Source of the DNA: Oopsacas minuta
Taxonomy: Eukaryota > Porifera > Hexactinellida > Lyssacinosida > Leucopsacidae
Length of the DNA: 64,000 nucleotides
Direction of reading: 5' to 3'
Assembly: GCA_024704765.1 (NCBI GenBank)
Contig: JAKMXF010000111.1
Location: forward strand, 822,619 to 886,618
Positions 61,841 to 64,000 of the stretch are shown here, piece after piece. Made by a program: the position numbers and the translations under genes. Every line of letters begins with the position of its first letter. Within the stretch, counting starts at the first letter, position 1. The notes beneath the pieces were generated by a model. The model did not search any database and was not told the DNA's origin. It was given only the letters and a program-made list of their open reading frames with translations.

Positions 61841-61938
61841 CAGTGTAACCTCCACAAACAGGGTGCCATGGACGCCGAAAAATGCTACCCTGATTTCCCC
61901 TGTTTCTGCGAAATTCCACGTTTGTGGAGGTTTAACTG
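61841..61938. mobile_element. 98-bp TIR element
   Basis: Ends CAGTGTAACCTCCACAAACA and the complement CAGTTAAACCTCCACAAACG are inverted repeats over about 27 bases. TA follows the right end; the left target base is T-T. The CAGT-AACCT start recalls the element at 38879, so both may belong to one superfamily. It sits in the 460-base spacer after eRF3; I see nothing else there. Confidence 0.7.
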
Positions 61939-62068
61939 TAGTATTCAGTTCCATCAGCTGTCCACCTACGTGTTCCCCTCATAACTACATTATAATATTA
62001 TAGACATCTTTGAATACACACCAGAGTTATATAAATTATAGTAATTCAAAACCGATCTAAATCTTCAG

Positions 62069-62638
62069 TTACGATTGTGGGCTGTCTGAGAAGTCTGGAT
62101 AGAGTGTACTATAGTCGGGAGGTAGATCTTGTAGATCTTCAGTAGCACATTGAGCAACTCTATCAATTTTAGGAACAGCCACTTGATTGACTTTTTCAAC
62201 ATTTGTAATTACCCCTTGATTGATCTCCGTATTCGTAATTACCCCCTGATCCTTTCTTGGGGTAAACTCTTTCACTCGTGGTATATCAGAACCTATGATC
62301 TTATCCTTCCTGCTGTAGAACTGCTTCACCTCTGAATAGCTATCTTGTTTTATTTTCGCTTCAGTAAGTGGGCGGTGTTGGGAATAATATACGTGTTTAT
62401 TATCTCTCTTCTTTTCAGGATCCATTTTTCCTGCTCCTCCGTAAAAAGTTGTGATAGGATCTGGTTTGCTTTTCAATTCATCTTCATAGTATTTCTTGTC
62501 ATTTTGTGAAATATTCCCAGCCTCTGCTTGAAGTGATGGCTCTTTTGATTTTGATTCCTTTTTATAAGATTTCATTCCAAACATATTACAAAATTGTAGT
62601 AAACTATAAAATATTTCTCTTTTATACAATCTACGCAT
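62069..62638 (-). CDS. Lysine-rich protein of unknown function with PPxY motif
   Basis: 189 aa, not recognised. Highly charged and probably disordered. It has an imperfect direct repeat QGVITNTEIN / QGVITNVEKV (about 131-150) and a C-terminal LPPDYSTLYPDF with a PPxY-type WW-domain ligand. The start may be at the Met of MFGMKSYKK, dropping 18 hydrophobic-basic residues. It is divergent from TSR1 with only 58 bases between start codons. No homology claimed. Confidence 0.55.
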   Translation of the reverse strand: MRRLYKREIFYSLLQFCNMFGMKSYKKESKSKEPSLQAEAGNISQNDKKYYEDELKSKPDPITTFYGGAGKMDPEKKRDNKHVYYSQHRPLTEAKIKQDSYSEVKQFYSRKDKIIGSDIPRVKEFTPRKDQGVITNTEINQGVITNVEKVNQVAVPKIDRVAQCATEDLQDLPPDYSTLYPDFSDSPQS

Positions 62639-62696
62639 ATCAATGATTGAATCAGTTTTTACCTTATCACTCGTGATCTCATATGTAGAGTAAATA
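62639..62696. promoter_or_regulatory. 58-bp divergent start-codon interval (TSR1 / unknown gene)
   Basis: The two opposing ORFs leave only 58 bases for both promoters and leaders. TGTAG ends 8 bases before the TSR1 ATG. Either transcripts begin inside the neighbouring ORFs, or the first codons of the unknown protein are not translated. Confidence 0.4.
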
Positions 62697-64000
62697 ATGG
62701 AACATCGTCACAAGCCTGGGCCTCTCAAGCAGCAGAACAAACCACATAAGCTTGGTAAGCACCAGACAAAAGCTGGTCTGTCTAAGAGGGGAAGACCAAT
62801 CCGTATTCCTAGCACTAGCTCACTGAGAACAGACGTCACTCTTGGTAGGAAGGAGAGAAGGAACCGAGCTAATCAGATCAGGAAGAGCAAACGAGAACAG
62901 ATTATTTTTGAGAAGCGAGCACGAGGACTGTCAGGTACCCCACCCCATTCATTGTTACTCGTTCCTATGACACGTCACATCAACCTGACAGAGATACGTA
63001 CTCTATTACAGCCAGCTTCTACTGACTCTACTGCTACTACATTCTATTGTCCTCGTATAAAACAACGATTCACTCTATGCTCTGCTCCTTATGGAGAACT
63101 ATACACTCTACTCGATCTAGCTAAAGTATGTGATTCTATATTATTCCTGTTCTCAGTGGAAGATTCCATCAGCGAGTGGGCGGAGGAGGTGATAAGTGTT
63201 CTAATGGCTCAGGGTCTCCCCACCCCCCTACACGCAGTCACAGGACTACAGAGTGTTCCCTCTAAGGATAGAGCACAGACTCGTAGTGCAGTTAGCTCAG
63301 TAGTTACTCACCTCCTGCCTATTGATTCGAAACTGTTTAGTCTTGATACAGAGACAGAAGCATTCAATTTACTGAGATCTGTCTCTGAACAGAAGAGAAG
63401 ATCTCTCGGCTACAGAGATAATCATCCTTATATCTTGTGTGAAGAATCAGTTTATGATTCTAATTCTCTAACTCTTTCTCTAAGCGGGTATCTCAGAGGA
63501 AAGCCTCTCTCTCCTAACCAAATAGTACATCTACCAGGGATAGGTGACTTCCAGATATCTCTGATTGAGACACAATCTGATCCTTGTCCATTCAGAGGCA
63601 GTAGACATGGAGGGATGGAAATTGATACCAATAAGGTCAGACTAATCCCTGACCAGACTCTACAAGAATCTCTGATAACGGAAGCAGAAGTAGACCCTAT
63701 GGAAGGAGAGCAGACGTGGCCCAGTAAGGAAGAGTTGAAGTCCTCCTTGAAGAAGAATCCATCTTCTTGGATAGCAGATCCTACTCCAGGAGAAGACAGC
63801 ACTGAGAGTGAATCAGATGGAGAGAGGCCCGAACAAATATCGGGTAGTGACTCAGAGGATCATCTCTCTATTGGCAGTGAAAGAGAATCTGATTCTGCTA
63901 TTACAGAGACAGTATCTATGGATACGAATGATTACGATAAGACTTGTGATCCGAGAGAGGAGAAAGAACAGCTGGAGAGGATCAGAGCACAGGGAGAAGA
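62697..64000 (+). CDS. TSR1: TSR1 ribosome assembly GTPase-like factor (runs off the window)
   Basis: Needed for maturation of the 40S subunit; related to Bms1. 434 codons open to the window end. The start MEHRHKPGPLKQQNKPHK is the canonical TSR1 N-terminus, followed by basic GRKERRNRANQIRKSK, a degenerate GTPase-like domain (LDLAKVCDSILFLFSVED), and the TSR1 words PYILCEESVYD, LSGYLRGKPLS and LPGIGDFQI. An acidic stretch follows, as in other TSR1 proteins. No P-loop, as expected for TSR1. No intron up to 64000; the C-terminal half is outside. Confidence 0.95.
   Translation, partial: MEHRHKPGPLKQQNKPHKLGKHQTKAGLSKRGRPIRIPSTSSLRTDVTLGRKERRNRANQIRKSKREQIIFEKRARGLSGTPPHSLLLVPMTRHINLTEIRTLLQPASTDSTATTFYCPRIKQRFTLCSAPYGELYTLLDLAKVCDSILFLFSVEDSISEWAEEVISVLMAQGLPTPLHAVTGLQSVPSKDRAQTRSAVSSVVTHLLPIDSKLFSLDTETEAFNLLRSVSEQKRRSLGYRDNHPYILCEESVYDSNSLTLSLSGYLRGKPLSPNQIVHLPGIGDFQISLIETQSDPCPFRGSRHGGMEIDTNKVRLIPDQTLQESLITEAEVDPMEGEQTWPSKEELKSSLKKNPSSWIADPTPGEDSTESESDGERPEQISGSDSEDHLSIGSERESDSAITETVSMDTNDYDKTCDPREEKEQLERIRAQGE

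Overview
This is a eukaryotic, almost certainly metazoan, nuclear sequence. It is AT-rich (by eye about one third G+C) and gene-dense. Many large genes are intronless (kinesin-8, SPATS2, GID8, malonyl-CoA decarboxylase, omega GST, AMFR/gp78, ABLIM, TMTC, eRF3), and the rest have mostly short GT-AG introns. Animal-type genes (BTB-BACK-Kelch, Smaug/SAMD4, ABLIM with villin headpiece, TMTC, a giantin-like golgin, a TRP channel) combined with this compactness suggest an early-branching animal. A sponge, possibly a glass sponge, is my best guess, but nothing in the window proves it.

Layout. 1-7 kb: a minus-strand KLHL gene whose last intron holds two sequence-identical sugar-porter genes head to tail as a 1.37 kb inverted repeat. 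7-10 kb: a minus-strand MsrA that reads through an in-frame TGA at its catalytic position and has two SECIS-like hairpins downstream, then an EF-hand protein and a ZMAT5-like zinc finger. 10-18 kb: an ankyrin TRP channel. 18-24.5 kb: the Ran GTPase, with two members of an unrecognised small-protein family, one of them inside a Ran intron. 25.5-29 kb: a Smaug homologue. 30.7-36 kb: a tail-anchored golgin with a one-base frame break. 36-41 kb: kinesin-8, a decayed NHL fragment and an intact NHL protein. 41-53 kb: six plus-strand intronless genes in a row. 53-56.4 kb: a TRAF7-like WD40 gene with a GNAT acetyltransferase nested in one intron. 56.8-64 kb: TMTC, eRF3, an unknown lysine-rich protein and TSR1 (runs off the end).

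Three themes link the loci. First, intronic nesting: three hosts (KLHL, Ran, TRAF7-like) carry whole genes in long late introns. Second, short terminal-inverted-repeat elements, several flanked by TA, occupy spacers and introns. Third, most start codons lie within about 13 bases of a splice-acceptor-like YAG. This fits spliced-leader trans-splicing or introns placed right before the start codon. Most genes are ordinary housekeeping functions (translation termination, ribosome assembly, nuclear transport, ER-associated degradation, Golgi structure, mitosis). The most unusual loci are the selenocysteine-type MsrA, the palindromic transporter pair and the small-protein family.
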